The position numbers were made by a program, and so were the translations under genes. DNA of 52,463 nt. It comes from Mucilaginibacter phenanthrenivorans (lineage in GTDB: Bacteria; Bacteroidota; Bacteroidia; Sphingobacteriales; Sphingobacteriaceae). The stretch's first letter is position 1. Each line of letters begins with the position of its first letter. The stretch covers positions 1 through 52,463 of the forward strand of contig NZ_JAHVAP010000021.1 of assembly GCF_024721155.1 (NCBI RefSeq), read 5' to 3'. The notes under the pieces were generated by a model, which saw only the letters and a program-made list of their open reading frames with translations, was not told the DNA's origin and ran no database searches. Below, one piece after another: positions 8,222 to 17,392 of the stretch.

Positions 8222-9349
8222 ATGAACATTCGTGCCAGCTTTATAAAAAACATATTTATACTTATATTATCTATCGCCGTGCCAGCTCATATAGCAAAAA
8301 GCAATCCAAGCACCCCAAATTCCCGCTTAGTTGCTTTTAAACGGGCAAAAAGCCTTGACAATGGTATCACTATATCCTGGTTCGAACAAACATGGAACAA
8401 GGATATTTTAGCTAAAAACCCCCTAAAAGTCACTGATTTTGAACTTTTAAAGAAACTTGGGTTTAAAAGCCTGAGGCTACCTGTGGCGTTCTCCTACTTT
8501 CAATCCCAAAATATTCCGGTTGAGCAATTATTTTCCCACATTGATAATTTTGTTAAACAGTGTGGATTATACGGCTTTAAAGTTATAATAGATTATCACA
8601 GTGGGAATTTGGACGATACCAACTATAATTCTGAAACTTCAAAACTGATTGAACTGTGGACAAAACTCGCCAAAAGATACATCCATGTTAACCATGATGA
8701 ACTTTTTTTTGAACTTTATAATGAGCCGCCGCACATGAACCCTCAAACCTGGAAGGACGTTGCCTTCAACATTACCACCGCTATTCGCAAGATTGATAAA
8801 GAACGAACTCTGATCATAGGAGCATCTAATTATAACAGCATCTATGAATTGAGTCGATTTGTACGGCTGGCAGACGAAAATGTTGTATATACATTTCATT
8901 TTTATGAACCTTTTTTGTTTACCCACCAGGGAGCGGAGTGGATTGGCGATCAGGAATCAACCATCGGGGTGCCTTTTCCATACAATCCCGAAAAATTCCC
9001 GGTCATCAACCCCAAAGCGAAAAACACTGATGGCGAGAAGAATTATAACAAGTATCACCTTGATGGAAACGAGCAATCTGTAAGAGATAAGCTGCAGATA
9101 GTAAAAAATTGGTCGGACAAATATTATGTGCCGATACTTTGCGGCGAATACGGCGTTTATAATAAATACGCTGATATCGACAGCCGTTGCAGGTATATAA
9201 AAACAGTGCGCCAAACGTTAAAGGCGTTGAACATTCCCGGAATGATTTGGGACTACAACGGTAATTTTTCTATGTTTACCGGTGAACCATCCATTAACAA
9301 CCTTCCCGAATGTATGAAGGATGCTATAGGGTTTAACATGAAAAAATGA
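8222..9349 (+). CDS. Secreted GH5 endoglucanase (cellulase-type)
   Basis: This is a 375-residue enzyme from the ATG at 8222. In-frame starts at 8198 (ATG) and 8192 (GTG) would lengthen the region before the signal peptide and are less likely. The N-terminus (MNIRASFIKNIFILILSIAV) is a signal sequence. GH5 landmarks are present: LRLPVAFSY, the acid/base Glu in ELYNEPP (about residue 168), HFYEP, the nucleophile Glu in CGEYGVY (about residue 309), and WDYNGNF. GH5 enzymes retain configuration and cut beta-1,4-glucans. It is divergent from the synthase operon, which suggests the role BcsZ plays in other species: trimming or releasing the polymer during export. Foraging on plant glucan is the alternative. 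Confidence 0.85.
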   Translation: MNIRASFIKNIFILILSIAVPAHIAKSNPSTPNSRLVAFKRAKSLDNGITISWFEQTWNKDILAKNPLKVTDFELLKKLGFKSLRLPVAFSYFQSQNIPVEQLFSHIDNFVKQCGLYGFKVIIDYHSGNLDDTNYNSETSKLIELWTKLAKRYIHVNHDELFFELYNEPPHMNPQTWKDVAFNITTAIRKIDKERTLIIGASNYNSIYELSRFVRLADENVVYTFHFYEPFLFTHQGAEWIGDQESTIGVPFPYNPEKFPVINPKAKNTDGEKNYNKYHLDGNEQSVRDKLQIVKNWSDKYYVPILCGEYGVYNKYADIDSRCRYIKTVRQTLKALNIPGMIWDYNGNFSMFTGEPSINNLPECMKDAIGFNMKK

Positions 9350-9373
9350 TGAATTTTTGTAGTTATAAATCGC

Positions 9374-9381
9374 TAACTTTG
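9374..9381 (+). promoter_or_regulatory. Bacteroidota -7 promoter box (TAACTTTG)
   Basis: TAACTTTG matches the TAnnTTTG consensus exactly and lies 17 nt before the desaturase start codon. A TTG at 9357-9359 could be the -33 element, but the 14-nt spacing is shorter than the usual 19-21. The -7 box is the firmer part of this call. Confidence 0.5.
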
Positions 9382-9398
9382 CACCCTATATATTTGTT

Positions 9399-10379
9399 AT
9401 GAGATTTTTTGAAGAAAAGCGGCGCGAGGTGATGACGCACATCGAAAAATTCATGCTTGAAAAAAAGGATGAATACCTGAAGCCCATCGATACGATATGG
9501 CAACCCTCAGATTTTTTGCCTGATTCGTCACGTGATACCTTCTTCAGTGAAATCAAGGAACTGCGTGAAAGCGCGCAGGGACTATCATACGACCTGATAG
9601 CCGTTTTGGTAGGCGACACCATTACCGAGGAGGCACTACCCACTTATGAGTCGTGGTTAACCATGGTTGAGGGGGTGTCAGACGGCGAGGAGGGTGGCTG
9701 GATGCAGTGGACACGTCACTGGACCGGCGAGGAAAATCGTCACGGTGATCTGCTAAACAAATATCTCTATCTGTCGGGCCGTGTTAACATGCGGATGATG
9801 GAGATCTCTACCCAGTATTTAATTTCTGATGGGTTTGATATTGGCACAGGTCACGATCCCTACCGCAATTTTATCTACACTTCATTCCAGGAACTGGCTA
9901 CAAATGTTTCGCACCGCCGGGTTGCCTCGCAGGCAAAAAAGCAAGGTGATACCTTGTTGTCCAAAATGTGCGGTGTGATAGCAAGCGACGAAGCCCGCCA
10001 TGCGAAAGCTTATAAATATTTTATTGAAAAGATCTTTGAAGTTGACCCCAACGAGGCGATGATGGCCTTTGAGGATATGATGCGGAAAAAGATTGTTATG
10101 CCAGCTCACTTTTTACGCGAAGTTGGTTTAAAGATCGGCCAAACCTTTGGCCATTTTACCGATGCCGCGCAACGTTTAGGCGTATATACAGCCGTTGATT
10201 ATGTTGATATCTTAAAGGAACTGATTGAAGACTGGCACATTGAAAGCATGGTTGACCTGAATGAGACCGGCGAAAAAGCCCGTGATTATATCATGAATCT
10301 TCCAAATCGTTTATTGCGCGTTGCTGATAGGATGAAAAACCCGATGCTGGATTATAAATTTACCTGGATAGATGGGTAA
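9399..10379 (+). CDS. Acyl-[acyl-carrier-protein] desaturase
   Basis: This 326-residue soluble di-iron protein matches the stearoyl-ACP delta-9 desaturase family in length. Its diiron ligands lie in the classic pattern: Glu in TEEALPTY (about 77), EENRH (111-115), Glu in FQELATNVSH (about 165) and DEARH (197-201). The family introduces a cis double bond into ACP-bound saturated fatty acids, using O2 and ferredoxin, and so controls membrane fluidity. The gene stands alone behind its own promoter box. The space between its stop codon and the convergent MscS gene is filled by a TTGATT-type repeat. Confidence 0.92.
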   Translation: MRFFEEKRREVMTHIEKFMLEKKDEYLKPIDTIWQPSDFLPDSSRDTFFSEIKELRESAQGLSYDLIAVLVGDTITEEALPTYESWLTMVEGVSDGEEGGWMQWTRHWTGEENRHGDLLNKYLYLSGRVNMRMMEISTQYLISDGFDIGTGHDPYRNFIYTSFQELATNVSHRRVASQAKKQGDTLLSKMCGVIASDEARHAKAYKYFIEKIFEVDPNEAMMAFEDMMRKKIVMPAHFLREVGLKIGQTFGHFTDAAQRLGVYTAVDYVDILKELIEDWHIESMVDLNETGEKARDYIMNLPNRLLRVADRMKNPMLDYKFTWIDG

Positions 10380-10430
10380 GGTTTAGTTGATTGGGTTGAT
10401 TAAGTGAGTGGTTGATTGAGTTCAAATTTC
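10380..10430. repeat. Periodic-word intergenic element (TTGATT word)
   Basis: The whole 51-bp gap between two convergent stop codons is built from variants of GTTGATT (TTAGTTGATT, GGGTTGATTAAG, TGGTTGATTGAG). It is a single arm with no inverted partner. It belongs to the class of elements seen also at 25424, 27043, 42894 and 45880. Confidence 0.7.
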
Positions 10431-12089
10431 TTAATTGCCTTTTGCTAATTTTTGCCTTTCAGCTTTAACCTTTAAGCTTTCGCCTTCCTTCTCTACTTTA
10501 AATCCTGGTTTTTGGTAGTCCTTTGGCTTGTAATCGTCAGGGATCTGTATGGTATTTCCGTCGCGTAACGCTGTGTAATGCGGCGACATGATCTCTACGC
10601 CCGCCTCATTAAATTTGTCCTGGATCTGTTGATGCAGCGTTGAATACATCACCGCCATTTTATGCGACAGCTTTGTATAGGCATTTAACTGGTAAGTCAC
10701 ATTGAAATCATTCAAATCTGTTTGTAATACAAATGGCTTGGGTTCGGCCAATATGCCTTCGGTAGCCAAGGCAGCATCTATTAAAAGCCGGTGAATAGTT
10801 TCCCATGGCGCATCGTAGCCAATAGTAATGCTGGTGTGTAATATCAAACCCAAATTCTTTGAGGAGGATGTGTAATTAGTTACTGCGCCGCCTAAAATAG
10901 TTGAGTTGGGAACAGTGATATCCTCGTTCTTAATGGTGCGGATACGGGTTATCAGCAAATTCTTTTCAACCACATCCCCGGTGATTTCTCCTACTTTAAC
11001 CCTGTCGCCAATTTTAAACGGGCGCATGTAGGTGATTACCAATCCTGCCACCATATTTGAGATTGCTGAAGAAGAGCCCAGCGAAAAAAGGATCCCCAAA
11101 AAAACGGTTACGCCCTGGAATATTTTGGAATCGGATCCTGGTAAATAGGGAAATATCGCCACAAACATAAATGCGTAAAGTAATACTCTTACAATGTTAT
11201 AGGTAGGTTTTGCCCATTCGGGATAAAAGCTTTTTATCGTGATGGCGCCGTTTTCAATCTCGCCTGCAATAAACTTAACCAGCTTAACAATATACCGGGT
11301 AACCAGGTAAATTACTGCTATGGTTAATAGGTTTGGTATATAATGTAGAATACCTAGTAATATGCTCTTAACAGGGTTAATCACATAACCAAGCAATTGA
11401 GTAGCAATGGGCTTTGTCCATGGGAAAATTAAAAATGCCACAGGCAATGCCAGGTAAACCAATAGTATGATAACCAGCAGGCGTACCACCCGCAGTGAAT
11501 TTGTGAGCAATGGCAATACCCTGTTTGCATAACTCACTGGAGCGCCCTGTTGCTCCAGCTTGACGATTCGGCTTTCCCATGCTTTTAACACCTTTAATTT
11601 TATCCATCTAAATGCACGGTTTACCAGCCATATTAACAATAGCAATACAAATACAACTGCAATTGCTTCGAGTACGCTAATAATGATATCCTTGGCGCTG
11701 TCATTTTCGAATACATTCCCTAAGTGCTTTTTGAGGATGTTGAGATAATTCGCAGCCAATTGCGGCCGGTCTAATTCCGAGAATTTAGCATCAGCATTAT
11801 TAACCGCCATAATTAACTGCGACTTATAATTGATAGTGGAAATAGCCGAATCGTTTTTCAATATCAACGAGTCGGGATTAAAATCAAGGCGGGATATAAT
11901 ATCGCTGATGCGTTTACTTACAATTTGGGCGCGTTCTTTAGGATCGAACAAACCCTGGCTCGCATAAAGTTTGAAAATGGTATCCTGTTTAACAGTTACT
12001 GGCTCGCCCAAACCGGGTGCCGGTTTTTGTGCTTTTACGGTAAACGCAAACAACAATAAAAGCAAAATAAGTTTAGGATAACGTAGCAT
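10431..12089 (-). CDS. MscS-family mechanosensitive ion channel
   Basis: This 552-residue protein has a signal peptide (MLRYPKLILLLLLFAFTVKA), a periplasmic region of about 115 residues, several transmembrane helices (about 140-350) and a cytosolic MscS beta domain. Recognisable MscS segments are the pore-lining helix region (FLGILFSLGSSSAISNMVAG) and RPFKIGDRVKVGEITGDV, followed by NEDITVPNSTIL. The length puts it among the larger MscS homologues with extra N-terminal helices. It should release solutes on hypo-osmotic shock. A small gene of unknown function lies 35 nt upstream on the same strand and may be co-transcribed. Confidence 0.92.
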   Translation of the reverse strand: MLRYPKLILLLLLFAFTVKAQKPAPGLGEPVTVKQDTIFKLYASQGLFDPKERAQIVSKRISDIISRLDFNPDSLILKNDSAISTINYKSQLIMAVNNADAKFSELDRPQLAANYLNILKKHLGNVFENDSAKDIIISVLEAIAVVFVLLLLIWLVNRAFRWIKLKVLKAWESRIVKLEQQGAPVSYANRVLPLLTNSLRVVRLLVIILLVYLALPVAFLIFPWTKPIATQLLGYVINPVKSILLGILHYIPNLLTIAVIYLVTRYIVKLVKFIAGEIENGAITIKSFYPEWAKPTYNIVRVLLYAFMFVAIFPYLPGSDSKIFQGVTVFLGILFSLGSSSAISNMVAGLVITYMRPFKIGDRVKVGEITGDVVEKNLLITRIRTIKNEDITVPNSTILGGAVTNYTSSSKNLGLILHTSITIGYDAPWETIHRLLIDAALATEGILAEPKPFVLQTDLNDFNVTYQLNAYTKLSHKMAVMYSTLHQQIQDKFNEAGVEIMSPHYTALRDGNTIQIPDDYKPKDYQKPGFKVEKEGESLKVKAERQKLAKGN

Positions 12090-12124
12090 AAGCAGGTTTT
12101 TCTGTTTAAAGCTACAAAAAAATG

Positions 12125-12451
12125 TTATCCTTCTAAAACCAGTGTAACTTTACCGTCCCTGGCGAGTTTTGAAAAAAGATCATTTAATATTGATTCAAGA
12201 GTAAGCGAATTAACGTCGTCAACATAATGCTCCGAGCGGGTGATGTGAAGTTCTGTTCCTTTTATTTCAATGTGAAACAAAACACCTTCATAAATTTCAG
12301 GCTGCGAAATTTCAACAGCACCATCTTTATTTTCAATAGTAAAATTGATGTCGCTTTGTTTTTGTTGCTGAAAAAGTGCATTAAGCTTTTGCTGAAGTAA
12401 ATTGAGCAACTGATCGGTTGTTATACTTGTATTTATATTTAAGATTTTCAT
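12125..12451 (-). CDS. Hypothetical 108-residue protein
   Basis: I do not recognise this protein. It has no signal peptide or membrane helix. The N-terminal half is helical and glutamine-rich (LLNLLQQKLNALFQQQKQ). The C-terminal half alternates short beta strands and ends in a helix (SILNDLFSKLARDG) and KVTLVLEG. It is acidic and probably cytosolic. It precedes the mscS-like gene by 35 nt on the same strand, so the two may form an operon. The ORF is convincing because of its position and its complete structure without overlap, but its function is unknown. Confidence 0.6.
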   Translation of the reverse strand: MKILNINTSITTDQLLNLLQQKLNALFQQQKQSDINFTIENKDGAVEISQPEIYEGVLFHIEIKGTELHITRSEHYVDDVNSLTLESILNDLFSKLARDGKVTLVLEG

Positions 12452-12603
12452 AGCAGAGGTATATTATCTACTATAAATTACAAGTACATGGTAATATTGT
12501 TTCAGTGTGACTTATCCTTGTGAGTTTTTTCACATAAATTTATCCAAAACAAAAACGAGCTTTCAGCTGTGGTTTTTCTGCTTTAAGCTTTAAATCAATA
12601 CTT

Positions 12604-13626
12604 ATGAAATACAAATTATTGGGTCGTTCGGGCCTTAAAGTTTCGGAACTTTGCCTTGGTACCATGGGCTTTGGTACCGAAGCCGGGTGGGGCGCAGATA
12701 AGGAAGCGAGCTTTGCTATAATGGATGCCTTTGCCAATGCCGGCGGAAATTTTTTAGATACTGCCAATGTTTATAAGCTGGGCACCAGTGAAAAGATAAT
12801 AGGAGAGTATATCAGCAATCATGACCGTGACTATTTTGTGCTGGCCACTAAATACACGCTAAAGGACAACATGACTAACCCTAATGCATCCGGGAATAAC
12901 CGTAAAAATATGATGCGCAGTGTTGAGGAAAGCCTGAAGCGTTTGAAGACAGACTTTATCGACTTGTTTTACCTGCACATCTGGGATAATATTACCCCCA
13001 TTGATGAGGTGATGCGTGCAATGGACGACCTGATAAAGCAAGGCAAGATAAACTACGCTGCCATAAGCGATACTCCGGCTTGGGTTGTTGCCAAAGGAAA
13101 TACGCTGGCCGAACTAATGGGCTGGAGTCAGTTTGTGGCCTTGCAGGTTGAATACAGCTTACTCGCCCGCACGCCGGAACGCGAACTCATCCCGATGGCT
13201 AAACATTTCGGGATCACGGTTACGCCATGGGCTCCACTGGGAGGAGGTGCATTAACCGGTAAATACCTGCGCGGCGAACCTGGCCGTGTTAAGGAGGAAA
13301 GCAACCGCCGTAATGAGAGAAGTACTGCTATTACAAAGGTTGTTGTAGAGATAGCTGATGAACTTGGCGTATCGCCGGGTAACGTCGCTTTAAAATGGAC
13401 AATGCAGCAAGGTTTCTCATCCATCCCGATTGTTGGCGCTACTAAACTAAGCCAACTGGAGGATAACCTTAAAACCATAGATGTTGAATTAAGTCCGGCA
13501 CACTTGCAAAAACTGGATGAAGTAAGTGCCATCCAATTGGGCTTCCCCGGCGACTTTTTCAGGGAGGATGCTGTTAGGGTTAATAGCTTTGGCGGTTTCT
13601 ACGACAAGGTCGAAAAACGCAACTAA
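12604..13626 (+). CDS. Aldo/keto reductase
   Basis: This is a 340-residue TIM-barrel oxidoreductase. The AKR catalytic tetrad is visible as Asp52 and Tyr57 (DTANVYKLG), Lys83 (LATKYTL) and His125 (YLHIWD). The NADPH-binding end is seen in IPIVGATKLSQLEDNL. The size and the MKYKLLGRSGLKVSELCLGT opening are typical of the YajO/Tas-like group that reduces aldehydes and ketones with NADPH. The substrate cannot be predicted. It is a monocistronic gene followed by a strong hairpin. Confidence 0.93.
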   Translation: MKYKLLGRSGLKVSELCLGTMGFGTEAGWGADKEASFAIMDAFANAGGNFLDTANVYKLGTSEKIIGEYISNHDRDYFVLATKYTLKDNMTNPNASGNNRKNMMRSVEESLKRLKTDFIDLFYLHIWDNITPIDEVMRAMDDLIKQGKINYAAISDTPAWVVAKGNTLAELMGWSQFVALQVEYSLLARTPERELIPMAKHFGITVTPWAPLGGGALTGKYLRGEPGRVKEESNRRNERSTAITKVVVEIADELGVSPGNVALKWTMQQGFSSIPIVGATKLSQLEDNLKTIDVELSPAHLQKLDEVSAIQLGFPGDFFREDAVRVNSFGGFYDKVEKRN

Positions 13627-13647
13627 AATATAATAGTGCGATACCAC

Positions 13648-13678
13648 AAAAAAACCCTTGTTTGAATCAAACAAGGGT
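13648..13678. terminator. Bidirectional terminator after the aldo/keto reductase
   Basis: ACCCTTGTTTG (54-64 of the 13.6-kb block), AAT, then CAAACAAGGGT is a perfect 11-bp stem at 13654-13678. A run of seven A lies on its left, which gives a U-tract on the minus strand. On the plus strand it is followed only by CTCGTTTCTCG. Confidence 0.75.
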
Positions 13679-13907
13679 CTCGTTTCTCGCAAGGCGATTA
13701 GGTCTAGGGACATCCTAAAAGTAACACTTAACAGAACAGGTTTCTCCCGTATTATCACCCAATTTTACCGGGTGTTTTCCGCAGATATTTTGCGTAAAAC
13801 CCGCAGAATTTAACTATTGGTAGTTTGTTGATGCCTATTACTTAAACTTTGAGGGGAATGTTGTGAAGCAGCGATTAGGACGGATTGCTCAAAAAGATAA
13901 TTTAACT
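13679..13907. other. Non-coding gap between two terminators
   Basis: No convincing gene was seen on either strand. A small imperfect hairpin (CACCCAATTTTACCGGGTG) lies near 13757. Short ORFs here overlap the aldo/keto reductase antisense and lack any family pattern. Confidence 0.5.
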
Positions 13908-13943
13908 AAAAAGCCCCGCTATGTTTTCACATAGCAGGGCTTT
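13908..13943 (-). terminator. clpC terminator
   Basis: AAAGCCCCGCTATG and CATAGCAGGGCTTT form a long stem with one mismatch around TTTTCA. On the minus strand it ends in GGGGCTTTTTAG. It lies 20 nt beyond the clpC stop codon. Confidence 0.85.
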
Positions 13944-13962
13944 AAAATATCAGCAAAGCTAA

Positions 13963-16503
13963 TTATTTCTGCTCTTCTTCTTCGGGCTTTTTGTTTTCGC
14001 CTTCGCCTTTGCGGGCAACGATTTTGATCTCGCCTGATTCCTTGTCGTAGCCAATTTCCATGGTATCACCTTCGGCAAGTTCGCCCTTAAGGATTTCTTC
14101 GGCAATTGGATCTTCCAAATATTTCTGGATGGCCCGTTTTAATGGACGTGCACCAAATTGTGAATCATAGCCCTTCTCAGCAATAAATTCCTTGGCTTCC
14201 AAAGTAAGCTCAATCTTGTAGCCTAATATGTTTACCCGGTTGAACAGGAATCCTAACTCGATATCGATGATTTTGAAGATCTCGTCTTTACCCAGTGAGT
14301 TAAATACGATCACGTCATCAATACGGTTCAAAAACTCTGGAGCGAATGCGCGTTTTAATGCGTTTTCAATCACACCACGAGAATGTGAATCGGCCTGTAT
14401 AGATTTCGCATTGGTGGTGAAACCAACTCCCTGGCCAAAATCCTTCAACTGGCGTGCGCCAATGTTCGAGGTCATGATGATGATGGTGTTCCTGAAGTCA
14501 ACCTTACGACCTAATGAGTCGGTTAACTGGCCTTCATCCAATACCTGTAGCAATATATTAAACACATCCGGGTGTGCCTTTTCAATTTCGTCAAGCAACA
14601 CTACAGCGTAAGGCTTGCGGCGTACCTTTTCTGTAAGCTGTCCGCCTTCTTCGTAACCAACGTAGCCCGGAGGCGCTCCAACCAAACGAGATACTGCGAA
14701 TTTCTCCATGTACTCACTCATGTCAATCTGGATCAGCGCATCCTCGGTATCAAACATAAAACGGGCAAGCTCTTTGGCAAGCTCAGTTTTACCAACACCG
14801 GTAGGGCCCAGGAATATAAATGAGCCAATTGGCTTTTTAGGATCCTTTAAGCCTGCACGTGTACGTTGTATAGCGCGGGTCAGCTTTTTAATAGCATCGT
14901 CCTGGCCAATAATTTTGGTGCCTACAGTGTCTGCCATGTTCAACAGCTTAAGGCTGTCGGCCTGGCCCACACGCTGAACTGGGATGCCGGTCATCATCGA
15001 AACCACTTCGGCTACATTGTCTTCGGTTACTGTATAACGTTTTGATTTTGTTTCAGCTTCCCAAATTGCCTTTGCCTGCTCCAACTCTTCCAGTAAGTGC
15101 TTTTCAGTATCACGCAGCTTAGCCGCTTCTTCGTATTTCTGGCTGCGAACCACCTTGTTCTTTTCAACCTTGATCAGCTCAATCTTCGACTCGATATCCA
15201 GGATGTTTTGAGGCACATGGATATTAGTTAAGTGAACGCGCGATCCTGATTCGTCCAAAGCGTCGATAGCCTTGTCAGGTAAAAAGCGATCGGTAATGTA
15301 TCTTGTTGTTAAATTCACACAAGCGTTTATAGCTTCCGGTGTGTAAGTAACACCATGGTGTTCTTCGTATTTTTCTTTGATGCGGTTAAGGATCTCGATA
15401 GTTTCATCAGGGGTAGCAGGTTCAACCATTACCTTCTGGAAACGACGGTCCAAAGCGCCATCCTTTTCAATATACTGACGGTATTCGTCTAAGGTTGTTG
15501 CGCCAATGCATTGGATCTCTCCACGGGCCAAAGCCGGTTTAAACATATTCGAAGCATCAAGCGAGCCTGAAGCGCCGCCTGCACCAACTATGGTGTGGAT
15601 CTCATCGATAAACAGGATAACGTCTGGTGACTTTTCCAGTTCGTTCATTACCGCCTTCATACGTTCCTCAAACTGTCCGCGGTATTTTGTGCCGGCAACC
15701 AATGAAGCAAGATCAAGCGTAACTACGCGTTTGTTAAACAAAACACGCGATACCTTGCGCTGAACTATGCGTAAGGCCAAACCTTCGGCAATGGCAGATT
15801 TACCAACACCAGGCTCACCTATTAATATAGGGTTATTCTTTTTACGACGTGAAAGGATCTGCGATACCCTTTCTATTTCCTTTTCACGGCCGACAATCGG
15901 ATCTAATTTACCGTCCTCAGCAGCTTTGGTTAAATCGCGGCCAAAGTTATCAAGTACCGGTGTTTTTGATTTAATATCTGATACTTTTTTAGGCTGACTG
16001 AATGACTCTTCTTCCTTAAAATCGTCATCTCCTCCGGTTGGTGATCCGGGCATTTCGTCGGTTACATCGTTTTTATGCGACTCTACCTCGCTTTTAAAAA
16101 TTTCGTAATTCACGTTAAACTGCATTAAAATTTGTGATGCGATATTGTCCTCGTCGCGAAGTATGGAAAGCAGCAAATGCTCAGTTCCTATTACATCGCT
16201 TTTGAAAATCTTGGCTTCCAGGTAGGTGATTTTCAAAACCTTTTCTGCCTGTTTAGTTAGTGGGATACTGCCAATATGTACGTTTGTGCCGATTGTTCCT
16301 TTTACAGCGTCCTCAACAGAGCGTCTTAATTTAGCAGTATCAACAGTTAATTCTTTTAATAATTTAATTGCAACACCATCCCCATCTCTTATCAATCCCA
16401 ACAAAAGGTGCTCAGTACCAATATAATCATGCCCCAGGCGCAAGGCCTCCTCTCTGCTATATTGTATAACGTCTTTTACCCGTGGCGAAAATTTAGCTTC
16501 CAT
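13963..16503 (-). CDS. clpC: ATP-dependent Clp protease ATP-binding subunit ClpC
   Basis: This 846-residue AAA+ unfoldase begins with two Clp N-domain repeats (1-145). Next comes AAA domain 1 with Walker A GEPGVGKS (229-236) and Walker B VILFIDE (295-301). A middle domain with a UVR-like coiled segment (SQKYEEAAKLRD, about 454) follows, then AAA domain 2 with Walker A GPTGVGKT (566-573) and LLDEIEKAH. The short UVR-type middle domain separates it from the disaggregase ClpB. A GVGF loop near residue 691 fits the ClpP-docking position. The C-terminus is highly acidic and lysine-rich (GENKKPEEEEQK). It feeds substrates to ClpP. It is transcribed alone from a long upstream gap. Confidence 0.96.
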   Translation of the reverse strand: MEAKFSPRVKDVIQYSREEALRLGHDYIGTEHLLLGLIRDGDGVAIKLLKELTVDTAKLRRSVEDAVKGTIGTNVHIGSIPLTKQAEKVLKITYLEAKIFKSDVIGTEHLLLSILRDEDNIASQILMQFNVNYEIFKSEVESHKNDVTDEMPGSPTGGDDDFKEEESFSQPKKVSDIKSKTPVLDNFGRDLTKAAEDGKLDPIVGREKEIERVSQILSRRKKNNPILIGEPGVGKSAIAEGLALRIVQRKVSRVLFNKRVVTLDLASLVAGTKYRGQFEERMKAVMNELEKSPDVILFIDEIHTIVGAGGASGSLDASNMFKPALARGEIQCIGATTLDEYRQYIEKDGALDRRFQKVMVEPATPDETIEILNRIKEKYEEHHGVTYTPEAINACVNLTTRYITDRFLPDKAIDALDESGSRVHLTNIHVPQNILDIESKIELIKVEKNKVVRSQKYEEAAKLRDTEKHLLEELEQAKAIWEAETKSKRYTVTEDNVAEVVSMMTGIPVQRVGQADSLKLLNMADTVGTKIIGQDDAIKKLTRAIQRTRAGLKDPKKPIGSFIFLGPTGVGKTELAKELARFMFDTEDALIQIDMSEYMEKFAVSRLVGAPPGYVGYEEGGQLTEKVRRKPYAVVLLDEIEKAHPDVFNILLQVLDEGQLTDSLGRKVDFRNTIIIMTSNIGARQLKDFGQGVGFTTNAKSIQADSHSRGVIENALKRAFAPEFLNRIDDVIVFNSLGKDEIFKIIDIELGFLFNRVNILGYKIELTLEAKEFIAEKGYDSQFGARPLKRAIQKYLEDPIAEEILKGELAEGDTMEIGYDKESGEIKIVARKGEGENKKPEEEEQK

Positions 16504-16834
16504 ATATATCCTTCCGATTTATGAACGTCCTAATGTATTAATTTGTTTCAATAATCAGCACGCGTTGTTTTACACATATCAACAATATTATTGCCAAGTT
16601 TTCGAGTTATAACCAAAGCAGACATTGCCGTGATAATCCTTTTATAAAACCCGGATTTTGTTTAGCAATTTTATAAATAAAACCCACAAAAACAATAGAT
16701 TTAATAAAAAAAACGTGCATTTATATGTTTTTGATATAATTATATGCAAATAGTTTAATTATATATACGAATGTCAGCGTGATAAGGTGACATTGTCAGG
16801 TAAATAAATATTTTTTATGACATTAAGGCATGGG

Positions 16835-16877
16835 GGTTAGTGATTAGAGACTGGAGGTTAGAGATTAGGAGAAGTTG
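16835..16877. repeat. Periodic-word element (GATTAGAG word)
   Basis: GGTTAGTGATTAGAGACTGG is followed by GGTTAGAGATTAGGAG, a tandem of GTTAG/GATTAGAG variants. It is a single arm within the clpC-ettA gap. Confidence 0.55.
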
Positions 16878-17267
16878 GCTACGAGTGATGTTTATTCCAT
16901 TTTATGGAACTGATTTAGCCCAATCTCTGCCTTTGTTGATGGTGTCATCAACAAGCCGGGTGTGCAAAATTTTTAAGTATTTACAATAGGCCTGCGGCTT
17001 ATTCTTCTTATGAATGTTATCGATTTGTTGGTGACAATACCAAAAAGGCAAAAAATTAAATAATTGATAATCAGATAAATATATTTTAATGCATATTTTC
17101 GTGTGTTAACCCCTGTTTAAAAGATATTGCGGTTATTTATCTTATTATCAATACTTTACAAAAATTAATTTCGAAATTATGTTAACCCTGTTAACCCCTC
17201 CCGGCATAGTTTATAATGTTCAGGCTATCGACTTGAAATCAAAATTCAAATCATGTTTTACACTGCA

Positions 17268-17388
17268 CCGATCAACTTAATCTAACTAAATAAACCCGAT
17301 CAACTTAATCAAAATTCCCTAATTTAGCCGCCTGAATAAGTGCTTAATCCAATCACTAATTCATTCATTCACCAATTCACCAATTAAA
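17268..17388. repeat. Periodic-word element upstream of ettA
   Basis: CCGATCAACTTAATC occurs twice exactly (17268-17282 and 17296-17310). It is followed nearer the gene by variants of ATTCACCA (CACTAATTCATTCATTCACC, AATTCACCAATT). The word block ends 5 nt before the ettA start codon. Confidence 0.65.
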
Positions 17389-17392
17389 AGGC

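Larger units (their letters stand above)
16504..17392. other. Long non-coding gap between divergent clpC and ettA
   Basis: These 889 bp hold no ORF with a family pattern and no rRNA or tRNA signature. The DNA is AT-rich. Visible features are a perfect 9-bp hairpin TTGTTGATG-GTGT-CATCAACAA (16933-16954), periodic-word repeats near 16835 and 17268, and TAATTTAG at 17320, a one-mismatch -7 box that could serve ettA. A small RNA around the 16933 hairpin cannot be excluded. Confidence 0.5.

Noticed and set aside
13489..13758. Minus-strand ORF after the aldo/keto reductase
   Set aside because: It overlaps the reductase antisense and crosses the terminator hairpin, with no family features.
13963..16503. 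ClpB disaggregase
   Set aside because: It has no long coiled-coil middle domain. A UVR-type segment and a VGF-like loop fit ClpC.
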